From assembly GCA_024180945.1 (NCBI GenBank), contig JAKSGN010000033.1, positions 248,001-312,000 of the forward strand: 64,000 nucleotides of DNA, read 5' to 3'. Each line of letters begins with the position of its first letter. Position 1 is the stretch's first letter. This DNA comes from Macrophomina tecta. Its lineage: Eukaryota; Ascomycota; Dothideomycetes; Botryosphaeriales; Botryosphaeriaceae. Shown here piece by piece: positions 1 through 11,809 of the stretch. The notes under the pieces are model-generated. The model had not been told where the DNA came from. It searched no databases and worked only from the letters and a program-made list of their open reading frames with translations. Made by a program: the position numbers and the translations under genes.

Positions 1-600
1 GGCGTCCGCTATATAAAAATCTCTATTCTACGCTAACTACGAATACGAGCTAATAGCCTATAAATATTTAATACTAAGCGAGTTATTAGCCTAAAAAGAA
101 ATTCTTAAAGTAGACTAGCTAAAGATACTCTACGAATAACTATATCTAGACCTCGAATTTATAGCCCTATAAATAAGTAAATACTATAATAGACGGTACT
201 AGAAGATACTATAGCTTAGAAGAGAAAATAAAGTTTACCTTCTTAGTAAAAATTTTAAACGAAAAAAGAATAACCGACTAAGTAAAAAATTAGACTTTAA
301 AAAAGTCGGTTTCTTCGAAATCGAAGAATAAATTAGAAAGATTAATTTCCGCCTTAAATTACTAGATACTATACGAATATATCTAGTATTTTATATCGCT
401 CTACTTAAACTAGTACCTTAAGATGCCACGCTATTACGCTAAATAGAGAAAATTATACTAGAAAATCTAAACGCTAATAAAAGTAAAGACTAGAACGTAG
501 AATAAATTTTAAATAGCGGCTATATTAACGATTAGTTTAGATACCTTCTTAAATAGAAAGAAGACTAAGATAATATCTAAAAACTACTAAAACTATATAA
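1..600 (+). mobile_element. 3' remnant of a RIP-mutated Ty3/gypsy retrotransposon
   Basis: Bases about 195-430 read, through many stop codons, as the C-terminal integrase/chromodomain-like linker of a Ty3/gypsy polyprotein. They have a K-x-Y-L-L-x-K-N block, then a K-L-D-x-K-K-x-G-x-F block. The same blocks occur at 5390-5590 in the second element, so the two are related copies. The element starts before the window. A region of shared sequence follows in both copies (about 840-1100 here, 5980-6190 there). CpA and TpG are nearly absent, so coding capacity is gone. The exact 3' end is not determined. Confidence 0.7.
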
Positions 601-2050
601 CTATTAAGAACTTATTAATAAGTTCTATCGCCGAAACCTAGATTAACTAATACCGCTAACTTATTATATATAAAGAACCTAAAATTAAACTTAGAAAATG
701 AAGATAATCGCGCCTAATTAACTAGACCGAAACCCTCGGGGGGCGTAGAACCCGAACTAATACTAGAAGACCTAATAGACTAAAACGCCTCTATAACGTT
801 ATTAGCTAAAGTATTACTATATAAACGCTTTAGCGATTATTCCTTCTTAGTATTTTTAGGGTTAACTAAACTTTTAGCCTCGTAGGTAGCCTCTAGGCGA
901 TCTAATTTCTTAAAATCTTTAATAGACTACGCCTTCTTATTTAATATTAAGCTACTACGACGCTATAATAGAACCTTCTACTTACGAAAACGCTCTAAGC
1001 GAGATAAGATAGTACGTAGCTTAGACGTTAGCTTAGAGATAATATCTAAAGCCTCTATCTTATTAGCGGTAATCTTTATAATAGTACGCTCGAGACGAAT
1101 AACTAAAAAAAAAGAGTTAGAACTAGTTAAAAAAAGACGGAAAAAACTTATAATTATTCTTCTCCGCGCTACTAGTATTATAGTAGATATTACTATAATA
1201 GGTATACTCTCTATAGCATAAATATTCTAGAGTAATATAATATACTACGGGCTTATTCTTCTCCTCTAATAAAAGACACCAAGCGTAAGAAATTAGTATA
1301 TTAAGATCTAAAAGTATATATAAAAAATTAATCTTTATACTAAGAAACTTACGCTTAATCTACTACTCGTCGCGCTTACGTTTAGAAGGTATTATAGAAA
1401 AGACTTATAAGAAAAAGAAATAAAATAATAAAAGAAGCCTAAGATATAGATAAATAAATAAATCTTCGGGCCAAAGATTCTTAAGAGGGGAAATAGTATT
1501 ACAAACTCTAAGATATAAGGGCTTTATAATTCTATAGGCGAAAAGCCCGTATAAAAAAAGATACCGTAGAGGCTAAAAACCTATAAAAATAATAGAGCCG
1601 TACTACTAGCATGCCTATATAGAAAAACTAGCCTTAAGAAAAGACGGCGCGTATAGACCTAAATAAGATAGTAATAGAAGCCCGTATAGAAGCAACGCCT
1701 ATATAGTATAGTAAGACTATAGAAATACCGACTAGAGTAAACTTCTGTAGGGAAAGAATATCTATAAAAAAGAGATTACGAATTCTAAAAGCTAATTTTA
1801 GACTAGAGAAATAAATGGAATAAAGTTAAATAACTTATATAGTCTAAGAAATAATAGTCTAGCGGTAAAATACTTTCTTAACTAATATAAAAGTTAGATT
1901 TTAGAAAATAGATATTAGTACCTAAATTATATACGGTTTACCTAACCTACTTATAGATTAGAAGCCTTAGTAAAGATCTAATTCTTAGAATAATTTAATA
2001 CTATAACTAATCTAATAGTCGTCTTAATCTATAGATTATTATAGCTTTTC
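600..2050. mobile_element. RIP-ruined repeat DNA between the two retroelement copies
   Basis: This AT-rich stretch has almost no CpA or TpG and no open frame. Part of it (840-1100) matches 5980-6190 downstream of the second element's integrase, so it is probably the tail of the first element. A purine-rich run followed by AATAGTATTA at about 1490-1510 resembles the GGGGAATAGTATTATA at about 6639, the kind of polypurine tract plus LTR start expected at an element's 3' end. Boundaries are not resolved. Confidence 0.5.
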
Positions 2051-2054
2051 TATA

Positions 2055-2245
2055 GTATATAGATATACTTCTTAGATAGTACTTTAACCTTCGTAGTTAA
2101 CTTAAAGTTCTAATATAACTCTATTAGAGGTAATAAGCCTAACGCGCGCTGCGTACTAATATATTACGTAATTACTACTATTATTCTAATTCTTTACCCT
2201 TCTCTTATTCTTTAAGGTAAACCCTTTAGCTATCTAACCCTACTA
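2055..2245 (+). repeat. Probable LTR segment (left copy), diverged by RIP
   Basis: This segment shares ordered blocks with 6855-7020: TATACTTCTTAGATA, a CTTTAACCTT block, TAGTTAACTT, CTCTATTA, a pyrimidine-rich run and a final AAGG-AAACC. The spacing, one copy on each side of the pol remnant, is what a pair of LTRs gives. Similarity is only moderate, as expected after independent RIP of the two copies. The left end of the LTR is not defined. Confidence 0.5.
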
Positions 2246-5200
2246 GGCGATTTTAAAGCCTAGTAGAAGAGGCTATTATTATAAAAAGACGAAGTCTTCT
2301 TAGTAAAATATAATTTTATTATAGAAATAAGCCCTACTAAGCGAAATAATATTCTTAAATTATTAGAAGAAACGCAAGACTTAAGTAATAGCGTAAGACC
2401 TAGTAATAGTAGTATTAACGGTAATCTTAAAAAAGACCTAAGATAGAACTAGAACTATAATATATAAAATACTATCTTCTTAGTAAAATATAGCGCCTTA
2501 AGCGAAGTAAGTCCTACTAAGTTAAGAATTTCTAAAAATTAGATATAATACTTATTATAAAGAACTACGCGGAGAAAGCGTAAGACTAAGAGTAAAACTT
2601 CGCAAAAATAATTAGTAGCTCTAAAACCTTCTATAGACGTCTAAATAATCTTAAGAGAGGTATTTAGGCGTATATAACGCTAAGAATAATAGGTCTATTT
2701 TATATATATTAAACCCTTACTAGTAGTATAATAGAGAGTATTAGCTAGGGCCTAATAAAAAAGACTAAGAAATAAAAACTATCTAACTTCTATTAGAGAA
2801 GATAATCCCGCGAGGATTAAGAGAGAATAATATAGTAGTTTAGAGATATAATAGTAACTATAAAAAATATCTTTAATACTAGAAATAGAAACGGTATTTA
2901 ATAAGTATTAGAACTTAGTTATCGTTTACTAAGAAAGAGAAAAGAAAGACCTACTAAAGTATTAACTATAGAATTATAAGATTTCGCTTAAGCTAGAAAT
3001 AAAACCGGCTTATAAGCCTATCTACTTCTTATTAAAGAAGGAAATAGAGGCTTTAAAAAATATATATTAAGAAGAACCTCGAATAAGAATATATTTAGCT
3101 ATTAATATTATTAGCTAGATATTCGATTCTCTTTATTTCTAAGAAGAATAGTAAGTTACGCCTCTATATTAATTATTAATAACTTAACGATATTATAATT
3201 AAGAATAAATACCCGCTTCTATATATTAATAAGCTCTAGAATAAGTTAGAAAATATAAAGTACTTTACGAAACTAGACCTTAGGAACGAATATTACCTAG
3301 TTAGAATTAAAGAAGAGAAAGAATAGAAAATAACTTTTAAAATAAGACTAGAACTCTACGAGTATATAGTAATACTATTTAGGCTTATAAACGTGCTAAT
3401 AATCTTTTAGTTACTTATTAATAATACGCTACGTGAATACTTAGATATCTTCTATTTAGCTTATCTTAATAATATTCTTATCTTCTTAGAAATACTCGAG
3501 GAATATAAGAAGTATATTAGAAAAATTCTAGAAATCTTCTAAGCTAAGAACCTAACTATCGCATCTAATAAGTATAAATAGTACGTATAAAAAATAGAAT
3601 TCTTAAGCTTTATTATTACTTCTAAATACATTAGTATAGACGACTCAAAACTAGATTTTATTAGAGAATAGCTAGTACTAAAGACGATTAAGAAAGTATA
3701 GTTCTTTCTTAAATTTATAAACTTCTATAGAAAGTTTATCTAAAACTATTTAAAGGTTACGAAACCTTTAACGCGACTTATTTAAAAGAAATATAGCTTC
3801 TAATAAAAAGACGATTAGTAGTAAGCCTTTAATTTACTAAAAAGAATATTTTATAAAGTACCCGTCTTAGAAATATATAATCTTAATAAACTAATTAAAG
3901 TAGAAACTAATATATTAGAATTCGCCCCAGAAGTATATTTTAGCTAGCCCGATAATAAAAGTAGATAGTATTTAATTACGTTTTACTTAAGAAAGTTTAC
4001 TCTAGTAGAGCTTAACTATAATACTTATAATAAGAAGCTCTTAGCTATTATCTTAGTATTTAAGTACTAGAGATACTATTTAAAAGAAGCTAAATAATAG
4101 ATAATAGTATATTATAACTATTAAAATCTTATATACTTTACTACGATTAAGAAGTTAAACTAACGATAAATTCGCTAGTTATAAGAATTAGTATTCTATA
4201 ACTTTAAGATTACGTATAGAAAAGATATAGATAACGCTATCGCTAACGCACTTAGTAGAAGAGTAGACTATATAAAAGAAAGAATTAAGCTGTAACTTAT
4301 AGTATTATAGTAGATAAGTAATAGATTATTTATTCTTACTAGATAGTCTTTTCTAATACTTCGCATTAAGTTAAACCCGTAGTATTAGAAGATTTAAGAA
4401 GTATACGCTTAAAACTTCTTCGCATAGAAACTTTTAGTGCTTAAAGATAACCCGCGTATTACTTAAGATAGAAAAAAGATACTTCTCTTTAAAGAATTAA
4501 TCTATATTCTAATAAGACTACGAGAAGTACTCGTTAAAGATATATACGTAGTACCCGCGTATAGATATTAGGGTATTAATAGAACGACTAAGAGAATTAT
4601 ATAAAACTTCTATTTTTCGAAATTATAAAAGACTATCTAGTATATAGTTTTATAATACGACCTTTATATCTAAAGTAAAGCTATAATATACGCTTTATAT
4701 AGATAACTATAACCCCTAAAAGTTCTAGAACGACTATAATAATAGATTACGCTAGACTTTATTATAAAACTACCTAGGTCTAGAAATCTAATTATAGAAG
4801 TTAAGTATAACTTAATTCTAGTCTTTATTAATAGACTTATAAAGTACGTACTCTTTCTACCCTACCTAGAGGTATTAAATATAGAATAGCTAGCCTATAC
4901 GTTTCTCTAATATATCTTCGTAGATTGCGGAATACCGAAAGTATTAGTCTTAAATAGAAATAAGCTAATAAGATTAGAATTTTAGTAAATACTTACGCGC
5001 TAGCTTAGAGTAAAGAATAAACTCTCTATAATAATATACGCGTAAACTAACGACTAGATAGAATAAATAAACTAGACTCTTAAATAGTATCTTCGCTATT
5101 ATATTAACTATTTATAGAATAACTAGGCTATATAGCTATCTATAGTATAATTCACCTATAATAGCGCTAAATAAGAGTTAACTAACGTATTCCCGTTCTT

Positions 5201-6640
5201 TACTAACTATAGATTTAAACTAAACGCGTATAGAGAAGCTATTCTAAGTAGAAAATTAGCCTAGAAAGACGTTCTTAAAGCTAAGTAGCTAAGAGAATTA
5301 TATAAAGCTATTAGTCTTAACCTCGAATACGTACGAATTATAATATCTAAGTACTATAATAGACGGCACTAGACGGTACTAAATCTAAAAAAGAGGGATA
5401 AAATATACCTTCTTATAAAAAATATTAAGTTAAAGCGACCGAGCGATAAATTAGATTTTAAGAAAATCAGTCTATTCGAAATTATAGAAAAACTTAAAGA
5501 AGTTACGTACTAACTTAAACTATCTAATATACGGATAAATTCTATTTTTTACGTAATAATACTCGAGCTAGCGCTAAAAAATGCTACTATTCTAGAAATA
5601 TAGAAAGAGATTATACTGGAAAACCCTAACGCCGAAGAAGACTAGTACCTAGTTAAAAAGATTCTAGACTATAAACGGTTTAGTTATTAGCTTAAATATC
5701 TCGTTAAATAAAAAGATTACGAAAATAAAAATAACTAGTAGATACTAAAGAACGATATATACCTAGATCTTATTATAGAATTTTACTATTAAAATTCTAA
5801 CCTTCTACGGAGACGAGGTCATCCCTAAATAAAAATAATAAAAAATCTTTAAAAATCATCGGATCTATCGTAAACGGAAATAAATAAGCAAAATTTATAG
5901 ACTTAGAAGAATAAGATAATTATATTTTAGCCCTAGATTCGCTAATCGACTTAGTCACCTATAGTATAGTAGAATTTACTAATTCGTAACGTAGCCGTTT
6001 TAATAAGAAGTCCTTAGAATTTTTAGAGTTAAAAGAGCTTCTAAAAGAATTCTTCGCCTTAGAACGTTTTAGCTTCTTAAGAGAGTTAAATTCTATATAA
6101 ATTATTTAAGAACGATACTTCTTTAAAAAGTAGTACTATTTACGTAACCGCTCTAACTTAGTAGCCGCTATTTATAAGATAGTAAAGATTATACTCTTCT
6201 CGGCCTCTAAACGTACTTATTTCTAGTTAAGCTTATCTACTAAAGAAGGTTAGTAAAGAATAAGAAATAATTAATAAGAAATTTATAATCTAAGTTACTT
6301 ATTTTAGTAATGTTATACTTCTTTCGGCGAGCCTTAAGATAAGCCGCGTAGACCTTAGAATTATTCGGTAACGCTACGTATTTAGACTCGTACTCTAAAT
6401 AGTTAGTATAGGGAATTATCTCTACCCCGTTTAGAAGAATATCGCGAAGCTATCGCTTATAGGAAAGAGTAGAATAATATTACTTAGTTAAATAAGAAAT
6501 AACCTCGGAATCGTTAGAATAGAAATATTTTAAAGTTATAATAAAAACTTATAGGTAGAGAAGAAAAGATAAGAGATCGTAGAAGAATATATATAGACGA
6601 AAGAATCTTTAGGCTAAAGATTTCTAAAGGGGGGAATAGT
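2246..6640 (+). mobile_element. RIP-inactivated Ty3/gypsy retrotransposon, internal (pol) region
   Basis: Stop-ridden conceptual translation shows the pol order of Ty3/gypsy elements. Reverse transcriptase lies at about 3255-3570, with F-T-K-L-D-L-R-N and, at the active site, Y-L-N-N-I-L-I-F where family members have YLDDILIF. RNase H lies at about 3895-4090, where VETDAS has become VETNIL. The integrase core lies at about 4900-5270 and a C-terminal chromodomain-like linker at about 5390-5590. Stops fall where the family has Trp or Gln (TGG or CAG to TAG), the RIP signature. Only about 650 bp precede the RT region, so gag is deleted or unrecognisable. No functional product is possible. Confidence 0.85.
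2285..2530. repeat. Imperfect direct duplication inside the element leader
   Basis: The block AGTCTTCTTAGTAAAATATA followed by AAGCCCTACTAAGCGAA at about 2290-2343 recurs at about 2470-2525 as CTTCTTAGTAAAATATAGCG followed by AAGTCCTACTAAGTTAA. The period is about 180 bp. It may be a duplicated stretch of a former gag region. Confidence 0.45.
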
Positions 6641-6644
6641 ATTA

Positions 6645-7020
6645 TAATATAGCCTTTACGGAAGTATAGAAAGAAAGATAGAAAAGTCTTAGAAGAGAGT
6701 CTATCTAGAAAGATTAAATTACGTAACTTAGTACGTAATCTTTTTTTATAGACCTATATATCGCCCTTAAAAGCCTAGGCTATATAGAGTAATAGTCGCC
6801 TAGTATAGCTATAGCGATATCTAGTAATACTAGATTATATACGCTTTTCTACTTATATATAAACTATACTTCTTAGATAGCTTTAACCTTTATAGTTAAC
6901 TTTAATAATAGAATTTAGACTCTATTAGTAATACGGCCTTTATACGTAGTGCTTAGTCTTATTACGTGTTTAACTTGCTCTCACCCTCTTCTTATACCTA
7001 CTTAAGGAAAACCTCCTTAA
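6645..7020 (+). repeat. Probable 3' LTR of the retroelement and its right boundary
   Basis: It begins just after a GGGGGGAATAGT purine-rich motif and ends near 7020, where the base composition changes abruptly to normal with CpA and TpG present. The second half (6855-7020) aligns with 2055-2245. The boundary is inferred from the composition change and the repeat. No target-site duplication could be confirmed. Confidence 0.5.
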
Positions 7021-7073
7021 TAGGTTTTCTCCCTCTTTGGTGTTTGGATCCTTAGAGGCAGAGGCCCGCTTGT

Positions 7074-7271
7074 TATATTAGGCATCTCCTCAATCACGGT
7101 CGAGTGCCTGTTGTCAGTAACGAAATCGGCACCGAGCGACTTAGTAGAATTGCGGTTAGCGGGAGAAGACGTCCGGAGGGCAGTCATGCCAGAGGTGGCC
7201 GCGTGCTGGATGGCCGTGGCGCCAACGGATGATGCACCGTCCCAGACCAGGACGGTCACGAGTTTTAATCA
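7074..7271 (-). pseudogene. Fragment of a zinc-type (MDR) dehydrogenase/enoyl reductase
   Basis: The minus-strand frame ending at 7074 reads V-T-V-L-V-W-D-G-A-S-S-V-G-A-T-A-I-Q. This is the beta-alpha-beta nucleotide-binding turn of the medium-chain dehydrogenase/reductase superfamily, where fungal members usually have VLVWGGSSSVG. A K-S-L-G-A-D-F-V-T-D segment follows, the family's second NAD(P) contact region. A stop at 7269-7271 closes the frame upstream. Only about 60 residues of a normal 340-360 remain, and the retroelement begins directly downstream. It is therefore a truncated relic rather than a gene. It is not a copy of the MDR gene at 24.5 kb, whose equivalent turn reads INGGSGGVG. 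Confidence 0.6.
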
Positions 7272-7677
7272 GCCTGGGTGGACGAGGGCAGAGGGAGGCC
7301 GAGAGATAACGGTAACTACATCTTAAGACTTCTCTTCTTGAAACTATCAATGGCTGTAAGAATTACAGAAAGTTAATAATTTATGTCCGGTTAGTATATA
7401 AAACTCGCTCGCGTTATTAAAACCTACAGGCTTATTTTATATGATTTGTCTCTAGATTTTTGTCTAAGTGTACTTTATAATCTCAATATCTTATAGTCTT
7501 CTATTTTACAAAGGGAACATCTACAAGAATTTTCCCAGAAGTAATAGAGAAGACAGCCATGTAAGAGCAGGTGTTACGCCTGTGCTTTATGTACTAACGG
7601 TGATGCACGTCGTTGATTCACATCACATGCGTCCCTACATCTTTCTAACGTCAAGATCCGAGTCTCCCGTCTGATCC
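7272..7677. other. Intergenic, nothing recognised
   Basis: About 400 bp of moderately AT-rich DNA between the dehydrogenase relic and the transporter pseudogene's 3' end. Only short chance frames are present and I see no conserved signal. Confidence 0.5.
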
Positions 7678-9462
7678 TCACGCTTCAGCCTGAGCACTCT
7701 GCCGGGCCACCGCGGCCATTTGAGCCCTCATGATCTCCTTCTCCTCCTGCGCCGCACGGTCCCCAAACACCTCATCCATCTCCTCCAGCGTCTTCCCCTT
7801 CGTCTCCGGCACGAGGAAGTACGCCCACACGGCCGCGACGTAGCACCACGCGCCAAAAAAAGACGTACGTCCCGAACCCGATATTCTCGAGCATCGGCGG
7901 AGTAGCGACGCCGACAATGAAATTGCACAACCACACCGTCGCCGTCGACAGCGCGACGCCCTTGGCCCGCGAGCCGCTAGGGAACACCTCGGCGGGCAGC
8001 GCCCAGCCCAGCGGCGCGTAGGAGGCGCCGTACAGCAGGACGAACAGGAAGGCCATGGCGACGGCGGCCCAGCCGGCGGCCGGGTTGGATTTCCAGTTGG
8101 AGGAGTAGACGCCGGTGAGGGCGGCCATGACGGTCCAGGCGATGCCGCCGCCGATGCCACCGATGATGGCGAGAGGCCGCCGGCCGACGTTGTCGATGAC
8201 GGCGAAGCAGGCAACGACGGCGACCCAGTGCAGGACGTTGGAGACGCCGGACATGATGAGAGCCATTTCCGAGGATTGGCCGATTGATTCGAAGAGCGTG
8301 GGGGCGTAGTAGATGAAAGCGTTGATGCCTGTTGAATGAGAAAATTCATTAGCATAGCAGCCCGATTGGTGGGTGTTTATTGCGGACACGGGCACGTACC
8401 GCTGAATTGTTGGAAGAACGCCACGCCCATCCCGACGGCCGTCCTGCGCCACGACCTCTTATGGAAGAGGTCAAGCCAGCCCAGCAGCTCCAACTTTAGT
8501 CCCTTAGCGCCGGGGTGTCTCTTCTCCTGCACGAGCTTCTCCATCTCAACCTCGCTCAGGATCCCCTTATGCTCCGTCTGCACGCGCTCATCCGAGCCCG
8601 GCAGACCCCTCAGCTTCTCAAGGTTTCTTAACGCATCCTGGGGCCGATTAACGAGGGCAAGCCAGCGCGGCGAATAAGGGTAGAAGTGGATGCCGACGCC
8701 GAGCAGCGTGGAGCAGACCATCTACAGGCCGAAGGGCACGCGGAACGAGGCCTCGCCGGCGAGGTAGCGCGTGCCGTACGTGATCCAGTACGAGGCAACG
8801 ACGCCGGTGACGATCGAGACGGTCTCAAGGACGAGCAGCGTGCCGCGCAGGTGTGGCGGCGCGATTTCGGAGATGTAGATGGGTGACCCCTGAGGTTGCG
8901 TATTTGTCAGGCTGCTGGAGGACCATCTCATGGGGTGGGAGGAGCGTTGACTTACCATAGCCAACGTGCCGACGCCAATGCCTCCAATGGTTCGGCCGGC
9001 GACGAGCACGCCGTATGATTGTGCGGCTATTTGCATGATGGCGCCGATGTTGAAGATGATGACGACGACAGTGAGAGCTTTCTTGCGCGAGATCTTGTCC
9101 GCTAGCGTGGGCATGAAGAAGCATCCGATGAAAGCCCCGAACTCCAGCATTCCTGTCATGAAACCCTTCCAGAACGATTCTTCGGCCATCGGGAACTTGG
9201 AGTGGAATTGAGGCATGACATTGACAATGGAGATGACACCTTGGTCATAGCCGAAGGAGAAGCCTCCCATCGATGCGAGGAAGGCGGCTCCCAGTACGTA
9301 CCCGGAGCTGCCCAAACCTCGCAAGCCACGTGGCCCATACGCGACATTCTCGGCAAGGTTGGTAGGGAGGGGGGCAGTGTCGGTATTGGAGAGGTCCTCG
9401 ACCCTCTCTATGTGAAGGTCTTCGAACCTTTTGTCGACATCGGACCCGGAATCATGCCCCAT
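7678..9462 (-). pseudogene. MFS hexose transporter pseudogene (one stop, one frameshift)
   Basis: Three exons (9462-8956, 8889-8400, 8328-7678) have clean GTAAG/CAG and GTACG/CAG introns. They encode a 12-TM sugar porter of the major facilitator superfamily for proton-coupled or facilitated hexose uptake. Visible family motifs are GYDQGVIS in TM1, a GRTIGGIGVG segment, PIYISEIAPPHLRG, Y-S-P-R-W-L-A (family PESPRWL), QQFSGINAFIYYAP, D-x-x-G-R-R-P-L and PETKGKTLEEMDEVF. Two lesions break it. TAG at 8722-8724 stands where the family has Gln (CAG to TAG, a RIP-type change). A T7 run near 7855-7861 puts the last 60 residues out of frame; T6 would restore the frame. Either could be strain-specific or a sequence error, but two together favour a pseudogene. 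It lies next to the RIP-affected retroelement. Confidence 0.85.
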
Positions 9463-10336
9463 TCTGTTGGCGCGACGCTATTCTGCTTGGTTTGAAAATG
9501 AGGAGTGCAATGGAATGTAGCGGAAAGAAGGATGGAGAGTAAGAGAGGGAAAAGTGTTTGCGCAGATGTAGTCAACCTTTCGGGGCAATCAGGAAGCCAT
9601 TCCCCGTGCCGCTAACTGCATCGGGTAATGCTGAGGCTGTCGTTTCCAAGGCATGCTCAAGGCGCCCCACGGGGACGTGTGCCTGGGCAATTTTTCCCCG
9701 TGGAGTCCATGCCATAGGATAGGGCGTTTCCAATGCCTGAGCAATATTGTCACGTTCTTCTACCGCTTTAACCCCACACAAATGATACGATTCGGACAGA
9801 AATGACGTAGCATGGCAACCGGATCGGAAATCCACCTCATTGGCCATCTCCGACAAAAGCCGCGAGGGACTGAAGGCCATTGCAAGATGATGCAGGAGAA
9901 GTATTCACAGCTTTTCGGCGTCTTCCGAATCAGTAATCGGATTTGGCAAGACTGAAGTATCCGGGAACCTCCATGCCACCGAACGCGAACGGTTGCTAGA
10001 TTCTACCTGGTAAGTCGCATGGTTGGCGACCATCACTTCCTTATATTGTCTCAGGCATCGATACCGCGGATCTGCGCAAACAGCCTCCGCAAGTCGACAC
10101 GAGCGCTTAAGAATCTGTCTGGAAGACATGTTGTAAGATCATTTGTCTTCGCCGCCAGGGATTCCACTTCCGCTGACGGTCTTGCAATAGCATCTCCATA
10201 AGAAGAGACGCCGAACTCTAAAGAGCGCCGGATATCTTACTCGAGTCGTACAAACCATGCCGCCCATATCTCTTGTCCGTAACAATACATGTCATCTTAA
10301 ATCAGACAATCCGCCATGCTCCGCCCTCCCAAATTT
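9463..10336. other. Intergenic stretch with two small unassigned frames
   Basis: It lies between the transporter start and the 3' end of the Mcp1-like gene. The only coding-like content is two minus-strand frames, listed separately, which I cannot assign to a family. Confidence 0.4.
9572..10129 (-). CDS. Hypothetical small proteins, doubtful
   Basis: Two successive minus-strand frames, 10129-9905 (74 codons, starts M-S-S-R-Q-I-L-K) and 9880-9572 (102 codons, starts M-A-F-S-P-S-R), lie only 24 bp apart. Their composition is reasonably protein-like, with few low-complexity runs. I see no splice pair joining them and no known domain. They could be two pieces of one decayed gene, since both are in the neighbourhood of the retroelement and the transporter pseudogene. 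They could equally be chance frames. Confidence 0.2.
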
Positions 10337-11562
10337 TCAAAGATACTGCCCAAAATACGGAATACTCTTGAACAGCGCATCGTAATCCTTCGCGACCCAA
10401 CCCGTCGCCGGACCACCTTGCCCAACGACCCCAACACCCCCCCACAACCACAAGCCCGCCACAGCAGCCGCAACGGCATTGACGCCATACCATCGCCTCT
10501 TCCTCCTTAGCAGGCCCTCCGCTCCGCCCTGCACCACGCTCGCAGGATTCCAGCCCAGCCATTTCGCCCAGCCCCAAACAGAGTGCCAGACCGCGACGCC
10601 GACGAGCGACGAGAAGCCTGCGAAAGCGATAGCCGGATGGCGTGCGAAAGCGTGGCTCACGTACTCGAGGCCGATGCCGGCGGAGCTACCCTCGACCCAC
10701 AGCGGGAGGACGCGGTTGGCGAAAGCGTGGCCGGCAACGAGGGTGGTGGCGAGGTAGCCGAGGGCGCTGGTGCCGCTGAGCTTCGGCCAGGGGACAGATC
10801 TGCGCTCGCGGAAGGTGGCGCTGTCGCCGGCGTAGCGCTTGAGGGTCTGGCGGCGGCGGTAGAAGCGCAGGGCGAGGCCGGAGCCTACGTGGAGGGCCAG
10901 CGGGGCAACGACAAGGAGGGGCTCGAAGGGGATGTCCTGGTAGTAGGGGCGGGTGAGGAGGAGGTAGTTGTCGCTCGCGGCGATGGAGCGGGTGGCGAGG
11001 GGTATCAATGCGGTGTTGGTGATGTGTGCGGCGGCGAAAATGGAAAAAGCATAGGATGAGTATCTTTGGACGCGCGTTACTGGGGGTTGGTCAGTGATGG
11101 TCGGATAATAGCGGCAGAAAACATGGAGCCGAGAAAGGGAGAATCGGCCAATGGAAATGGGGTTCCATTTTGCGGAAGTCTGAAGTGATGCAGAAGACGA
11201 CAGACACTCGAGTCCCAGAAAATCATAGATGACGTCGAGGGAGTGACGGAAAAGTCTTGGCGCAAGGATAAAGAACCCCAGAAATGAAGAGACGACGAAG
11301 GGGGAGGTGGGATCTGTGTAGCAAGGGAGAAGGAGAACTAAATACGCCGAGCTGACGAGACAGACGTACAATAATATGCCGGGCCATGGCCACTGAGACC
11401 CAGGGTAGTTGCACGTGGCAACAGCTTCGGCGGTGCATCTTCCGGGGCAGCATCTTCGGGAAAATAGCCGGCCTTCTCTTCGTACGGCGAGTACTCGACG
11501 GGGGAGGGCTCGAGTATTTCGAGGCTGAAGACCGACTCCGCGTCCGGGGCGGGATACGGCAT
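10337..11562 (-). CDS. MCP1: Mcp1-like mitochondrial membrane protein (DUF1691)
   Basis: Two exons (11562-11370 and 11079-10337) give 311 residues. The junction joins G-P-A-Y-Y to L-T-R-V-Q-R-Y-S-S-Y and matches the conserved entry to this fungal family. An acidic N-terminal tail is followed by five hydrophobic segments. Four of these hold or adjoin a His (AAHITN, ALHVGSG, AGHAFANR, WHSVWG), like the haem-cytochrome-b fold shared with succinate dehydrogenase anchors. In yeast, Mcp1 is a mitochondrial outer-membrane protein that recruits Vps13 and rescues loss of ER-mitochondria contact (family knowledge). The intron, 290 nt, is long for this window. The start at 11562 is the first Met of the exon-1 frame. 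The family call rests on motif pattern only. Confidence 0.7.
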
Positions 11563-11809
11563 GGTGGGTTGTGCAGGAGGCAGAGGTGCGGAATGACGCA
11601 GTGGAGGTTGGGGGAAGAGCTGGCGCGCGTCAGCGGAATTGGCTGGTCTGTGACGCGCTCAATCGGCCGCAAAACTGGCCGAGCCGCCGATCCGAGCTTG
11701 ATTCGTCAGACGCCCGCCCAACTCCAGAGCCGCAACACCATCGCTCTCGCCCTCGCGACGACTGCCGATTCCCAGCGCAGCACTGTCTCCGTGACGCGTG
11801 GCGCTCGAC

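Noticed and set aside
7678..8355. Long Ser/Pro-rich minus-strand frame of 225 codons
   Set aside because: Only its last 60 codons are the true transporter tail after the frameshift; the rest is an out-of-frame shadow of the transporter.
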